Origin: Pyronema omphalodes
Lineage: Eukaryota; Ascomycota; Pezizomycetes; Pezizales; Pyronemataceae
NCBI GenBank assembly: GCA_024516155.1
Contig: JAJJXM010000022.1
Coordinates: forward strand, 372,001 to 436,000
Reading direction: 5' to 3'
DNA: 64,000 bases
The notes under the pieces were generated by a model. The model had not been told where the DNA came from, did not search any database, and worked only from the letters and a program-made list of their open reading frames with translations. Both the position numbers and the translations under genes were made by a program. Positions 22,680 through 31,739 of this stretch are shown here, piece by piece (the stretch's first letter is position 1; the number at the start of each line of letters is the position of its first letter).

Positions 22680-23048
22680 GGTTGCTGTGGAGATGAGAAG
22701 AATGTATAGAAGGCTTGCTATGGTATGATCAGGCAGGTTGATTTAAAGTAAATATGATTGTCTGGTGCAAATAGTTTGGAATTTACAGGCTGGAAGACTT
22801 TAACCGTTATACGTTAGGCTATCGCTAATCTGAAACATATGCCGAAATCTCGGGTACATGTGCACTCGGGTATCCAAATTTTTAACATCGGAATGCACGC
22901 GAACGACTTTATTCAAGGTTCTGCCCTCGATATAAAACGAAAGCATCTACTTTATCATTATCCACATTGCACATATGACCATGTTTCTCGTATTTGGCAT
23001 GGTGAATTTAATCAAGTACCAGAAAGCTCTTCATGCAAGTCCGTATCC
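22680..23048. other. spacer in the knottin-like cluster
   Basis: Between peptide genes 2 and 3. Holds the promoter of gene 2 and the 3' flank of gene 3. Part of it (around 22790-22880) faintly resembles the blocks at 20.1 and 21.9 kb. Confidence 0.4.
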
Positions 23049-23299
23049 TTAAACACATTTGAACGGAAACCCCAGTTTCATTGTACATCTGAGACCCTTA
23101 CAGCATCTCTGGAACCGGTTGCAATTTTGCATTCTTCTTTGACAAGCAAGAGCGCTAGCCTATGAGCGGTTAGAGACGTGGAAACAAAAGACCGGATAAA
23201 GAGTTCAAAAGTGCTTACGTTTTCGAGTTCGGGAATGGCAGTGCCTAAAACGTCTGTGGCAAGAAGGGGAAGAATAATAATAAGATAGTTGAACTTCAT
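23049..23299 (-). CDS. small secreted knottin-like cysteine-rich peptide 3 (two exons)
   Basis: Exons 23299-23219 and 23159-23049 with a 59-nt phase-0 intron (GTAAGC...CTCATAG). 63 residues: signal peptide 'MKFNYLIIILPLLATDVLG', short linker, then C-x6-C-x5-CC-x4-C-x9-C. The mature core is basic (QRR, NRFQR, KGLR). This is the shortest and most diverged member. Its unspliced exon 1 reads on into a meaningless tail, which is why it is easily missed. Confidence 0.78.
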
Positions 23300-24340
23300 G
23301 GCTTTTACTTTGCAACGTATTTGTTGGGTAAACTTGGATGTAGATTGTAGAGATGGAACTGATGGTTTTTGGTTTCAGTAGAGAGGAGGAGTGGCGCTAC
23401 TTATACAAGGTTTTGTGAAGGTTTTCAAGAAACATCCTTCGCACATTTATGCTCGTTAATAGTTACTGGTCCCATGATTTCATATATACTCTGTGTTGTG
23501 GAATGATCATATTACCTGGAATGTTGGCTTACTCTTGTGCCATAGTGCTACCTGGTACCATTCAGTCCATATCCGTCTGCATGCTGAACAAAGGATTTTC
23601 AACAGTGCAAATTGGATACCCCTCAATTTTAATGCTGATTGATGCCAGCTAACCTTTATCTGTACTTACGACAGAGACTTCAGCAGATGAAGGTTCTACG
23701 GAGATCATAAAGGACGTTGAGCCGAATTCCTCCTTTGACGGAGCCACCTGGAATGGAAGATTTGCGGTCGTTTGTCTAGATATCGAAAGAGGATCATGGC
23801 CAGTTGTGTTCCATCTGCTCGAAAATTCGGCAATTCACTAGCTGTTCTCTTTCTTTGATATTCTCTTTGGTGAAATACCAGACAGCAATGTATATTCCAC
23901 CCGTGTTCAAGTTTAAACGTCTTTGAGTAGGCGCAGATATTTTTGTTTGTCATGCACCATTTTAGGGTAAAATATACGCACGGTGAAATTTAACAAAGCA
24001 TATATTTGCGGCTCACTGCCTTCAGAGTTACATAAGTTACTCATTTATTTCAGGAACACACGATAACAGGACGGTGTATGATATGACATGGCGCAGAAAC
24101 ACATATTGTTATTCATATCCATTCTCCTGGAACCTAATTTGTTTGGGTGTCAGCCCACCTAAAAAAGGCCGTGGGACCTGGGTGACACCTGCAGAGCCTC
24201 CAATCGCTCCCATGATCCGTCACTTGCCGGACTATGCTTGAGAAAAAGCACTGCCACACGATACCAGAAGGACAGCATCAGTAATCCTCATTTTCTACCC
24301 ACAGAAACTCAAAGGCTGATGCGCTTTCTTGATATTACAT
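23300..24340. other. spacer in the knottin-like cluster
   Basis: No gene supported. 24080-24260 is similar to 20185-20345, the 3' flank of peptide gene 1. Around 23640-23760 (minus) a short frame ends at a GTAAGT and might be a relic exon, but I could not link it to anything. Confidence 0.4.
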
Positions 24341-24635
24341 TTAACCTGAACGTTTCACACAAATAGTAACAGGCCTCCAAGGGTTCCCTCCAATTCCATG
24401 GCAATAGGATCCCGGACAACATTTGCGGCCTTGATCGTAACAAAACTGCCCCGGTGCGATGCAAGTCTGCCCAGCCTATAGTATTTTAGCTCCTTCCGGC
24501 CTACAAGCGAAGATATTCAAAAATCATGGATTTGTCACACACCTCTGAAGCCGGCTCGGTAAATGTAGCCGGAATTGCAGAAGCAATTGCTGATGCAATG
24601 AATGGAAGGATGATGAGAATACTGGAAAATTTCAT
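24341..24635 (-). CDS. small secreted knottin-like cysteine-rich peptide 4 (two exons)
   Basis: Exons 24635-24543 and 24475-24341 with a 67-nt phase-0 intron (GTGTGT...ACTATAG). 75 residues: signal peptide 'MKFSSILIILPFIASAIASA', linker, then C-x6-C-x6-CC-x4-C-x13-C. It is closest to member 1: the CC-P-G context and the Gly-Gly-Asn-Pro before the last cysteine are shared, and the flanks on both sides match. Members 1 and 4 therefore come from one duplication of roughly 0.8-0.9 kb. Function unknown. Confidence 0.82.
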
Positions 24636-25808
24636 TGTTGCAGTGATGGACAAACGTTGTTGAGATTGCAGGAGGATAGGATGTGATGATGGTTATGAAC
24701 TTCTCATTTTTGGTCAGACTGTAGGCTTATATACAGAATAAGAGGCTATAAAGCCCATATAAGGAGGCTGGCTTGGATTATGTGAACGGATGGTCTATGC
24801 CTTCGGAAGTGTGTAGACATTCTGCCACATACCGGAATACCTCAAACGACAATTTCTTGCTATTTGTGGTTAATACCGTAGACTCGGTGCCCAGTTCATG
24901 GGGTATCCATTTATTATTTATCATATGCGCAAGTTCCGTACTGATATGCTTGTTTTATCATGCAATATACCGTGGATTTAAGAAGACTGCGTACGGCATG
25001 ATGAAAAGAGTGTTATCTGGTGATGAAATGGAATGCTGGCCTTGGCGGACTCTGGAGATTGCGGTTTCAGCCTTAGTTGTGCCACATTATCATACTCTTA
25101 CCCATGTTCCAAATTATTTGTGTGAATTTTGTAGTGATGCAGGAGTCGAAAAGGATGCTACAGTGGATTCCGTCGTTTGTATAGCTCGCGTGCATATATA
25201 CCAGACTACATGAAAAATTAAGGATTTCGAGAGACGGTGAGACTGAAGCGTTAACGCGTCACATAGAGCATTTTTGTTGACAACGAGGCTTCCAAGAGCA
25301 GGTAAGGTATGGGACGTTGAGTGACGTTTGGACGCGTTATCGTGCTCGCGTCGTCGCGTTGAGACAATCAGGCTCGGCGTCCGAGTGAATATTCTGTGAT
25401 ACACAATGATAGGGCCGATGACGTGTGTCATTTACTCCAGACCTTGCGACATTGATACGTACTATTCATCTAGAAGAGAAATTACTCTCATTTTTGTATT
25501 TTTTAAGCTCAATGTTTCATCGGGGTATGATACGTTCATCGTCTGTTTCGGTTTGGTATGTTTTTCTTTTTTCAACTCGTCTTTTTGTTAATTTATTTCA
25601 ATGTCAAGGAACATTACTTTCTATTCAAAACTTCTGAATTTCTCATTTGGTTTGTGGCCTTATGTATTGCCATTTTCAAAAACAATCCGTCGCTGTGGCT
25701 ATAGAAGCTTTTAGTTCTATGTCTTCCCTGCCTTCTCGATTGCCTCATGTTTCTTTTGTCCTTCTTTCGACATCCAGCTCCACTTCCACGTCAACACCGA
25801 ATGTCATA
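24636..25808. other. intergenic
   Basis: The left part to about 25000 is the duplicated upstream flank of the knottin-like gene. The remainder shows nothing I can support as a gene. Confidence 0.4.
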
Positions 25809-26324
25809 ATGGCAGATAACGCCAACCGGACCAATTCCCGAGACTTCTTCAAGCTCGGTTTCCTTCGCATATTGTTTCGTCGTAGTGCCAACGCGATCTC
25901 TCCATACGATGATGATGATGAGCGACCAGCGGCCCCAATCACCACAAATGAAGACGGCCTAATTATCGAAGACGACGAATCCGCAAATGATGCAGACGAC
26001 GAACTTTCCAACAGCACCTATGATTCCGATGAATCATGTGGCATTTCAGGGAGCAACTATATTCTCCCCTGTTGCGCTTGCCTCTTGGTGGCATATTGCC
26101 TGCTTTGTGTTTGGCATGTATTTTGGAACACATTAGCGGGTATATGGACGTGTGTTACTACAAGTTGTTGTGCTTTTTGGGATATGTTGGTAAGGGTGTG
26201 GATCTGGTTTAAACAGAAGTGTTTAGAGTTTCATGCGGGCTACGAAAGAGCAGTGATCGCGGTGACAGATTTCTATATGGCATGGGCGAACTTAGATACT
26301 GGACCGGATGATCACCCGGCTTGA
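25809..26324 (+). CDS. hypothetical acidic membrane protein 1
   Basis: 171 residues from the ATG at 25809; the frame is open 54 codons upstream, but that part looks like 5' leader. Not recognised. Residues 1-40 are polar, 40-75 strongly acidic with Asp/Glu/Ser runs, then a Cys-rich hydrophobic helix ('LPCCACLLVAYCLLCVWHVF') and a second Trp/Cys-rich hydrophobic stretch. An amphipathic end 'GYERAVIAVTDFYMAW' follows. It likely spans the membrane once or twice. The frame at 27057-27581 has the same plan: acidic run, hydrophobic segments, and a closing [YF]ER-type helix. Confidence 0.5.
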   Translation: MADNANRTNSRDFFKLGFLRILFRRSANAISPYDDDDERPAAPITTNEDGLIIEDDESANDADDELSNSTYDSDESCGISGSNYILPCCACLLVAYCLLCVWHVFWNTLAGIWTCVTTSCCAFWDMLVRVWIWFKQKCLEFHAGYERAVIAVTDFYMAWANLDTGPDDHPA

Positions 26325-27056
26325 TGTTGTTTTGTGTTCCTTGTGTTTCGTTGTTTTATGTGCGAGTGAGATATGATGCATTGATTTGTCGTTGGTGTTC
26401 TTTAGGGAAATTGTGAACTTATGTTAACATTCCATACAAAGTGGATTTTTCAAAGTTTTAGAGAGGTACTTTTGCGTGATTTTTTACATCTTTAACAGCC
26501 TCAATGTTACACTTCATATGTTCCAGGTGTTACTGGGTAAACAGTTTCGTGGACTGGCGTCACACTACGTCACCCGTTGACGGGTGACGATGCATGATCA
26601 AGCCTCTGATTCACCTACGCAAAGCCGACGTTTTCTTAAAGATTTATATCTATTTTCACTATAATTTACAGACAATAATGCTTTTATTCGGCTTCATTAT
26701 TGATATTTCTCACTGCTTACCTACTAGCGCTGCATCCGTCCTTTAATGTCTAACCGAGCTAGGGAGGATTCATCCATCATCCGTCGGCCTTCCACCATAT
26801 CACCCAAACAGAAGTTCGTGCTACAAGATAGTCAACGGATCTCATCCATCTTCAACGCCACTATATCTTGCTTCTATCTACAGCTGACAACAATTGTGGC
26901 CTGTAGCGGTTCTACGCGTCCGCCGGTCCATCTGTTTCAAGGTCGAATTACGAGACCCCAAGAATTATGACGTAACAGCTGACTAAAGACTCCCCAGGCC
27001 TTGATTCACGACTGCGATTTCGGTAGCTCGCCTCGTTCACGCCCCGACGTCACATC

Positions 27057-27581
27057 ATGCCCTTGCCACCCCATCGCGAAGACAGTGGCTACCAAAGCAG
27101 CACGTCTACGTCGTGCACCGCCGATGTAACAAGACGTCTTGCGCAAAAACCCGATGAATTCGTAAAATCTATCGAAGATCCGGAACAGGAAAATGAAGAT
27201 GAAGATGAGGATGAAGATTTCACATTGGAAGATGAACCCGTTGAATATTTAACTCTACTCGTCGGAATCTGGTCTGCTACATGTATTGCGTGGCTAATGG
27301 GGAAAGCGGACACCATTGCTGCGTTGACAATAGGACATGTGTTTACAGGCTTGGTATTGATTCTCAAGTTAAGTGACATGAGATACGAGGAGTTAGAAAA
27401 TGATCTTTTACATCACGAGAAGCTTAAGGAGTTTTATATGTGGTGTGAAGATTTGGCGAACACCCTGTGGCATCCGGTGTGGTTAATCTTGGCATGGGCT
27501 GTAATCATGATCAAAAATGCCAACGATAGATTCGAGAGAGGGCTTCAAGAGTTATTTGGAGATTTATTCATAGCGGGATAA
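27057..27581 (+). CDS. hypothetical acidic membrane protein 2
   Basis: 174 residues, single exon. The N-terminus is polar, with an acidic run at about 42-60 (ENEDEDEDEDF). Hydrophobic segments are 'LTLLVGIWSATCIAWLMG' and 'ALTIGHVFTGLVLILKL', then a charged helix, a Trp-rich hydrophobic segment 'VWLILAWAVIMI', and a closing amphipathic 'DRFERGLQELFGDLFIAG'. The end resembles that of the upstream membrane protein, so the two may be diverged tandem paralogues. I recognise no family. Confidence 0.55.
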   Translation: MPLPPHREDSGYQSSTSTSCTADVTRRLAQKPDEFVKSIEDPEQENEDEDEDEDFTLEDEPVEYLTLLVGIWSATCIAWLMGKADTIAALTIGHVFTGLVLILKLSDMRYEELENDLLHHEKLKEFYMWCEDLANTLWHPVWLILAWAVIMIKNANDRFERGLQELFGDLFIAG

Positions 27582-27781
27582 TGGGAGTGTTTGGGACGAA
27601 CTATGATGCGTGAAGATACGTGGTGCAGTATATGTAGGATAACGTGGAGCCGTCGCAACGCCAATGTGTTGATCTAAGCGAGCGATTAATAGTTGTATCG
27701 GTGTATGACATACCTTGTAATTTCTTTTGTTACGATAATATTCGCGATAATTTTACACCTCAGTTCTCGAAGAGTTCGGAT

Positions 27782-28129
27782 ATGGAGGTGGCGTCATGTG
27801 ATTTCGCATGGATTGGTGCATCTACGCCGGTCAGTCGAGTGACGAACGGTGAGACTGACTCGGCTAGGTTCACCAGAAGCGGCGAGTTGGACCCCGTGCA
27901 TCAGGAATGCGGCTGGGGAAGCTCCACCTCCCCCGTGCATCAGGAATGCGGCTGGGGAAGCTCCACCTCCACTCCCTCGTATGCACAATTGAGTTCGGAG
28001 CTACAAAGCCCCACTTGTCAATCTTTCAACCCGACATTCACTTCGATCACGGATGGCGACTCACAGCAACCCGATGCATCGAATCCAACCTTCTCTTCAT
28101 CAACCTTTCTGATGTCCAGTGAATCATGA
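27782..28129 (+). CDS. hypothetical Ser/Thr-rich protein (doubtful)
   Basis: A 115-residue frame from ATG at 27782, open upstream to 27644 without an earlier ATG. It is Ser/Thr/Pro-rich and contains two copies of 'HQECGWGSSTS' made by a 39-bp direct repeat. No family, signal peptide or membrane segment. The repeat length is divisible by three and keeps the frame, which is weak evidence for coding. Confidence 0.28.
   Translation: MEVASCDFAWIGASTPVSRVTNGETDSARFTRSGELDPVHQECGWGSSTSPVHQECGWGSSTSTPSYAQLSSELQSPTCQSFNPTFTSITDGDSQQPDASNPTFSSSTFLMSSES
27892..27969. repeat. 39-bp direct tandem repeat, two copies
   Basis: Copies begin at 27892 and 27931 and are almost identical; each holds CCCCGTGCATC and GGCTGGGGAAGC. 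Confidence 0.8.
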
Positions 28130-28460
28130 ACATCTCTTCCATCTCAACTTGTTTCCCGCCTGCTCTGATAAAAATCTCTGCTTGAGTTTGGATACGCTGG
28201 AGTAACAACGACCCCATCAACACCCATAAGGTCGGCGGCTGCCATCATGGCAGAGGATGACGATAGGGTATAGCTACGGCTATCACTGATCGTTAGATCG
28301 ATTCTTGATCCGAGCAGGTAATTGAATCAACCTTCAGAGATGAATCGAGCCGGGCTAACCCTCCTCCAAAGCTTCGACAGTTACTATCACCAATTACCAC
28401 GTAAACCCAGCACTCCCTATCTCCAAATCCACTTAGGATCACTCCGGTCAACGGTTTACC

Positions 28461-28558
28461 TGAATGCAACAATGCATTACTTGTTTCGACTATTCTACCA
28501 CGCTGTACCCGAATGCAACATTGCATTACTCGTTTTGACTCTTCTACCACGTTTGTGG
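28461..28558. repeat. 49-bp direct tandem repeat, two diverged copies
   Basis: Copies begin at 28461 and 28510 with shared GAATGCAACA-TGCATTACT and TTCTACCACG words. The period is not a multiple of three, so it argues against the short frames predicted across it. Confidence 0.7.
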
Positions 28559-28741
28559 TACTCCTCTAAAACAATACGAATTTCGTAAAATCAAACATTG
28601 GATGCGCAACTCTCAGCTATTCGACTTCTTCTTATACGTCCATACTCCGATATCGAATAGTTACAAGTCGTCCCCGTTGTTCAACTCTACCAATGGAACG
28701 TTCTGAAGTCGGTATTTTGGGTAAAGCGCAGACTTAGACTG

Positions 28742-29535
28742 TTGGATTTCACCATACTCTCACAGTTTATACCCACTCTACTTTTTCGGAAACAAACCCA
28801 GCGTCCTTCAACACCAAGAGATCAAAGGAAGAGGGATCTTGCCGGGACAAAAGCGGGATTGTTCGGTGGCTATTATAGCTCTGTCGATCTTACGGCGGTT
28901 GATAATGATTCCTGTAAGACTGGCAGTGTTGGCAGGAATCTGAAGCATCGGAAAGGAATTTCTGGGCCTAAGAACTTGGAGAATCCGTTTTTGAGCTCGG
29001 AAGGTATGGTTCTTTGTTCCCTATCTTATTGTCTCAGCGCTGGACTGATGTATGTAGATTCACATCCGACTGCTGTTGCGGCCCAGGCACTTTGGGGTCA
29101 GTATTCCTACCTACCTGTGATAGATCATTCCTTTCTCTGGCGTGAAACGTTTGGGATACGGATATTATCTTAGAGGAAACTAAGGGATACTCACAACTCC
29201 CAGAAACTTACTCAGCAAACCCCTCCTCGTCTACCGCTCCAGCTTCGAGCGTTAAACAAACACCCAGCCAACCTCCGAACACCTCCGAGTCTTCAGCCCA
29301 CCCGGAAAAATCCCGCTCAACCTCCTTCAGCCATAAATGCAACGAAAAACTTAAAAAGATCACCGAGCGTCTCGTCAACAGTAAGATCGCAACTGAGATA
29401 ATGAGGCAGAGGGAAATGGATTTATCCCAGCAGCGGGATGAAGGAATCGATGACTTGGACCGCGAGGAAAGTGTGGCGTTGTTGAAACGGAATCGTGGAA
29501 AGTATACCGGGAGGGAGACTATGGGTTGGCGTTAG
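28742..29535 (+). CDS. unrecognised basic protein, three exons (5' end uncertain)
   Basis: Assembled by splicing: exon ...28742-29003, exon 29058-29096, exon 29174-29535, stop TAG at 29533. Introns GTATGG...GTATGTAG (54 nt) and GTCAGT...ATCTTAG (77 nt) keep one frame through about 220 residues. The first exon has no clear ATG at its open start, so the true start or a further exon lies upstream. The product is Ser/Pro/Lys-rich, and the last exon ends in a charged helix-like region ('KKITERLVNSKIATEIMRQR', 'DDLDREESVALLKRNRGKYT'). No known domain. Codon-like composition of the last exon and clean splicing are the only support. Confidence 0.45.
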
Positions 29536-29675
29536 AGTAACAGACGATTCATAACCCACTTGGGTCTTCTAAACATCGATAATACGACTCTCGTAACATC
29601 CGGCTTCCTGCCTTTCGTCCAGTCCCCTATTTCCACTAATCCTCCAAGAGCCACAATGTAACCCACTTGCGGTCT

Positions 29676-29713
29676 CCCCCCCCCCCCCCCCCGGGCCCCC
29701 CCCCCCCCCCCCC
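29676..29713. repeat. poly-C tract interrupted by GGG
   Basis: 17 C, then GGG, then 18 C. The adjacent Pro-rich frame is an artefact of this tract. Confidence 0.85.
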
Positions 29714-30592
29714 TAGGGTCAATGAACCATCTCAGCGACTTAACCGCAGTTTCTTTGTCCCTTCAACCCTCCTACAGCCCCAACGACTTCCCACCTTCCC
29801 GTCTTCTGCCCTTCTATGCTACTTTGCATCCCTTGGTTTTTCTCGCTGTGTCCCGGATATGCGGAATGAGAAATACTTGGGCGTGGTAGAAACATTTTAG
29901 CTTGCTCTGGAGTGTTGGGGCTTTGAGGTGTTGAGGTGTTTGGTTTACCAGGACCTCAGTTGCCTCGTCGACATATGGGTGCCATACCACCTTATTTACA
30001 ATAAATTGATTTTCGAAAGTATACTGGCAGACTTTAGAATATGGGAAATAATCACCATCTATGGCTCCTTGTTCTGGTTCTTGTTCTGGTTCTTTTGCTG
30101 TTGGGAAATGATCTATCACACGTATCCACTATTGCTGCGTGGAATGATTGATGGGGCTCAGAAGAGGCGTGGGGATTTGGGTTGTTTTTCTACTGTTTTG
30201 TTTTGTTTTGCTTTTTCGTTTTCTGCTTTTTCTGAGTTTTTTCTGTTTGGCAATGATTAATCCCACATTTAATTACTTTATTTCCTTGGTTCCTTGATTT
30301 CTTGGGTTCTTATTTCAATATCTTGTTATTTTCTGTTCTCGCTGTTTTCCTGGTGTCTGATTGTTGTCTCTTTACATAATTTCTCGTATCATGTATCTTA
30401 TATGATGTATCTTATATCCAACTATGGAAACCTTCACGTATGTCGTGTTAAATTCTAATTATAAAACGCCCTTTTCACTGCTTTTGCTGTTTCTTTTCTG
30501 CCATGTCTTCATCTTCAAGTCTTTGAGTCTACCCACCCCCCGCCCTCCCGCCCTCTACAGCCAAAACGCGAAACTAGGTTTGGGGGTTCATT

Positions 30593-30793
30593 GGACGACT
30601 TCCCATCGCTCTATAGCAACGAACGGGAGAGCCTATTTCACCACAAAACAATATTTCTATAAAACGCGAATAGAGCACTAGAATAGACAGGGGGGTTAGG
30701 TAACCCCCTGTCTATTCGGATTTTCTATTGCTATCGTATAGGTGAAGTTGGGGTTATTCTATGCGCCCCGAATAGAGCGATGGGAAGTCCTCC
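30593..30793. mobile_element. 201-bp MITE-like inverted-repeat element
   Basis: Terminal inverted repeats of 22 bp (30593-30614 and 30772-30793) with one mismatch, starting GGACGACTTCCC / GGAGGACTTCCC. The flanking ATT is duplicated (30590-30592 and 30794-30796), and the matching place in unit B is an empty site with a single ATT. A perfect 14-bp stem lies inside at 30681-30694 / 30704-30717. It has no coding capacity, so it is a non-autonomous DNA element. The superfamily is unclear because a 3-bp ATT duplication is not diagnostic. Confidence 0.82.
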
Positions 30794-30970
30794 ATTACTT
30801 ATTTTTAGCCGTGAACTGAAGTAATCAATTAATCATACAAAAATCCCACTATGAATCCCATATTTTACCATCCCATACGCACCTGCAACCGTAATCTTAT
30901 GACGATCTCCCTGCGAATCATGAATCATGAAGCCGTCAATATCAGTGAACCATAGAGACTATCTATCTAT

Positions 30971-31354
30971 CTATCTATCTATACCTTCCTTCCTTCCATA
31001 ACTGGCGCATGGTATGACTCCCTGCAATGGTGCATCTGCGGAAAAGCCAACAGGTTCGAATCCCGTGTCGCTCCCACTGGTATCCATATCTTGGTAAACG
31101 CCCCCCCCCGCCCCATCGCCTTTTCCCTCGGTGGTAATTTCAACGACGTTGAGCAAGTAGCAATGGCACCCATGGCTGGAAACACCAAGTGCACCACGGC
31201 TGATAGAAAGAATCTCTTGCTGATTACGCTCTTCAGCAAGTGCCAGTGATGTACTGTTGGGCAGTTCGGAGTTATCAGAGAAACTACCGGTAACGACGAT
31301 AATGAGAAGACTTACGATTACTAAGTGAATTTTCCTGCTGAACTCGGACTGATT
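30971..31354 (-). CDS. possible secreted-type small protein or exon (unit A), start unclear
   Basis: A frame open from 31354 to the TAG at 30971 without an in-frame ATG at its start. Near its beginning it reads a hydrophobic stretch 'KIHLVIVSLLIIVVTG' resembling a signal peptide, followed by a polar region. The same frame and hydrophobic stretch are kept in unit B (about 47200-46970), including a clean one-codon difference, which hints at coding. In B a longer C-run shifts the frame further on. The 3' part overlaps a tRNA-like B-box. A missing 5' exon or a decayed gene are both possible. Confidence 0.3.
   Translation of the reverse strand, partial: NQSEFSRKIHLVIVSLLIIVVTGSFSDNSELPNSTSLALAEERNQQEILSISRGALGVSSHGCHCYLLNVVEITTEGKGDGAGGGVYQDMDTSGSDTGFEPVGFSADAPLQGVIPCASYGRKEGIDR
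31055..31078 (+). other. tRNA-like T-arm/B-box remnant (unit A)
   Basis: GGTTCGAATCCCGTGTCGCTCC resembles the T-arm and 3' acceptor half of a tRNA gene. The copy in unit B at about 46898-46922 has a perfect 5-bp T-stem. I find no matching 5' acceptor half, so this is not called a tRNA gene; it may be a tRNA-derived fragment. Confidence 0.4.
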
Positions 31355-31739
31355 TCAGTTGTTCTATGCAACATCAGCAAGCGTTAGACTGTATCCAATT
31401 TTTCCCAGTCTGTGTGAATTGATGGGTAGAATTGATTGATACGAACTGCGTTCATTGTCATCATTATTTATGACCGATGGTTTTTCGGATGCCTTTCTGT
31501 TTTCTCTTCTTTATTCATGAATTTCTTTTCCTTCTAATTATGGGAATATAAGTTCAGGCATTAGAAACGGATGTATCGGAAGTCCCGAGTTGGATTGGTG
31601 TTGTAGATCTTTTGCGACTATGGAACGAATCAGGCTGCATGAGTCGCTTACGTGCTCAACAAGACGCACGTACCCCGCATTCATTAACAGGCTTACCCCG
31701 CGCGCTTCCAGGCCATCGCCAGTGCACATCACCATCACA

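Noticed and set aside
24773..25213. 146-codon plus-strand frame with a hydrophobic stretch
   Set aside because: Its left half is the duplicated upstream flank of the knottin-like genes; the equivalent at 20.75-20.96 kb is not open, so the frame is probably chance.
31010..31090. tRNA gene
   Set aside because: Only the T-arm and 3' half are convincing; no pairing 5' acceptor or anticodon arm was found, so only a remnant is reported.
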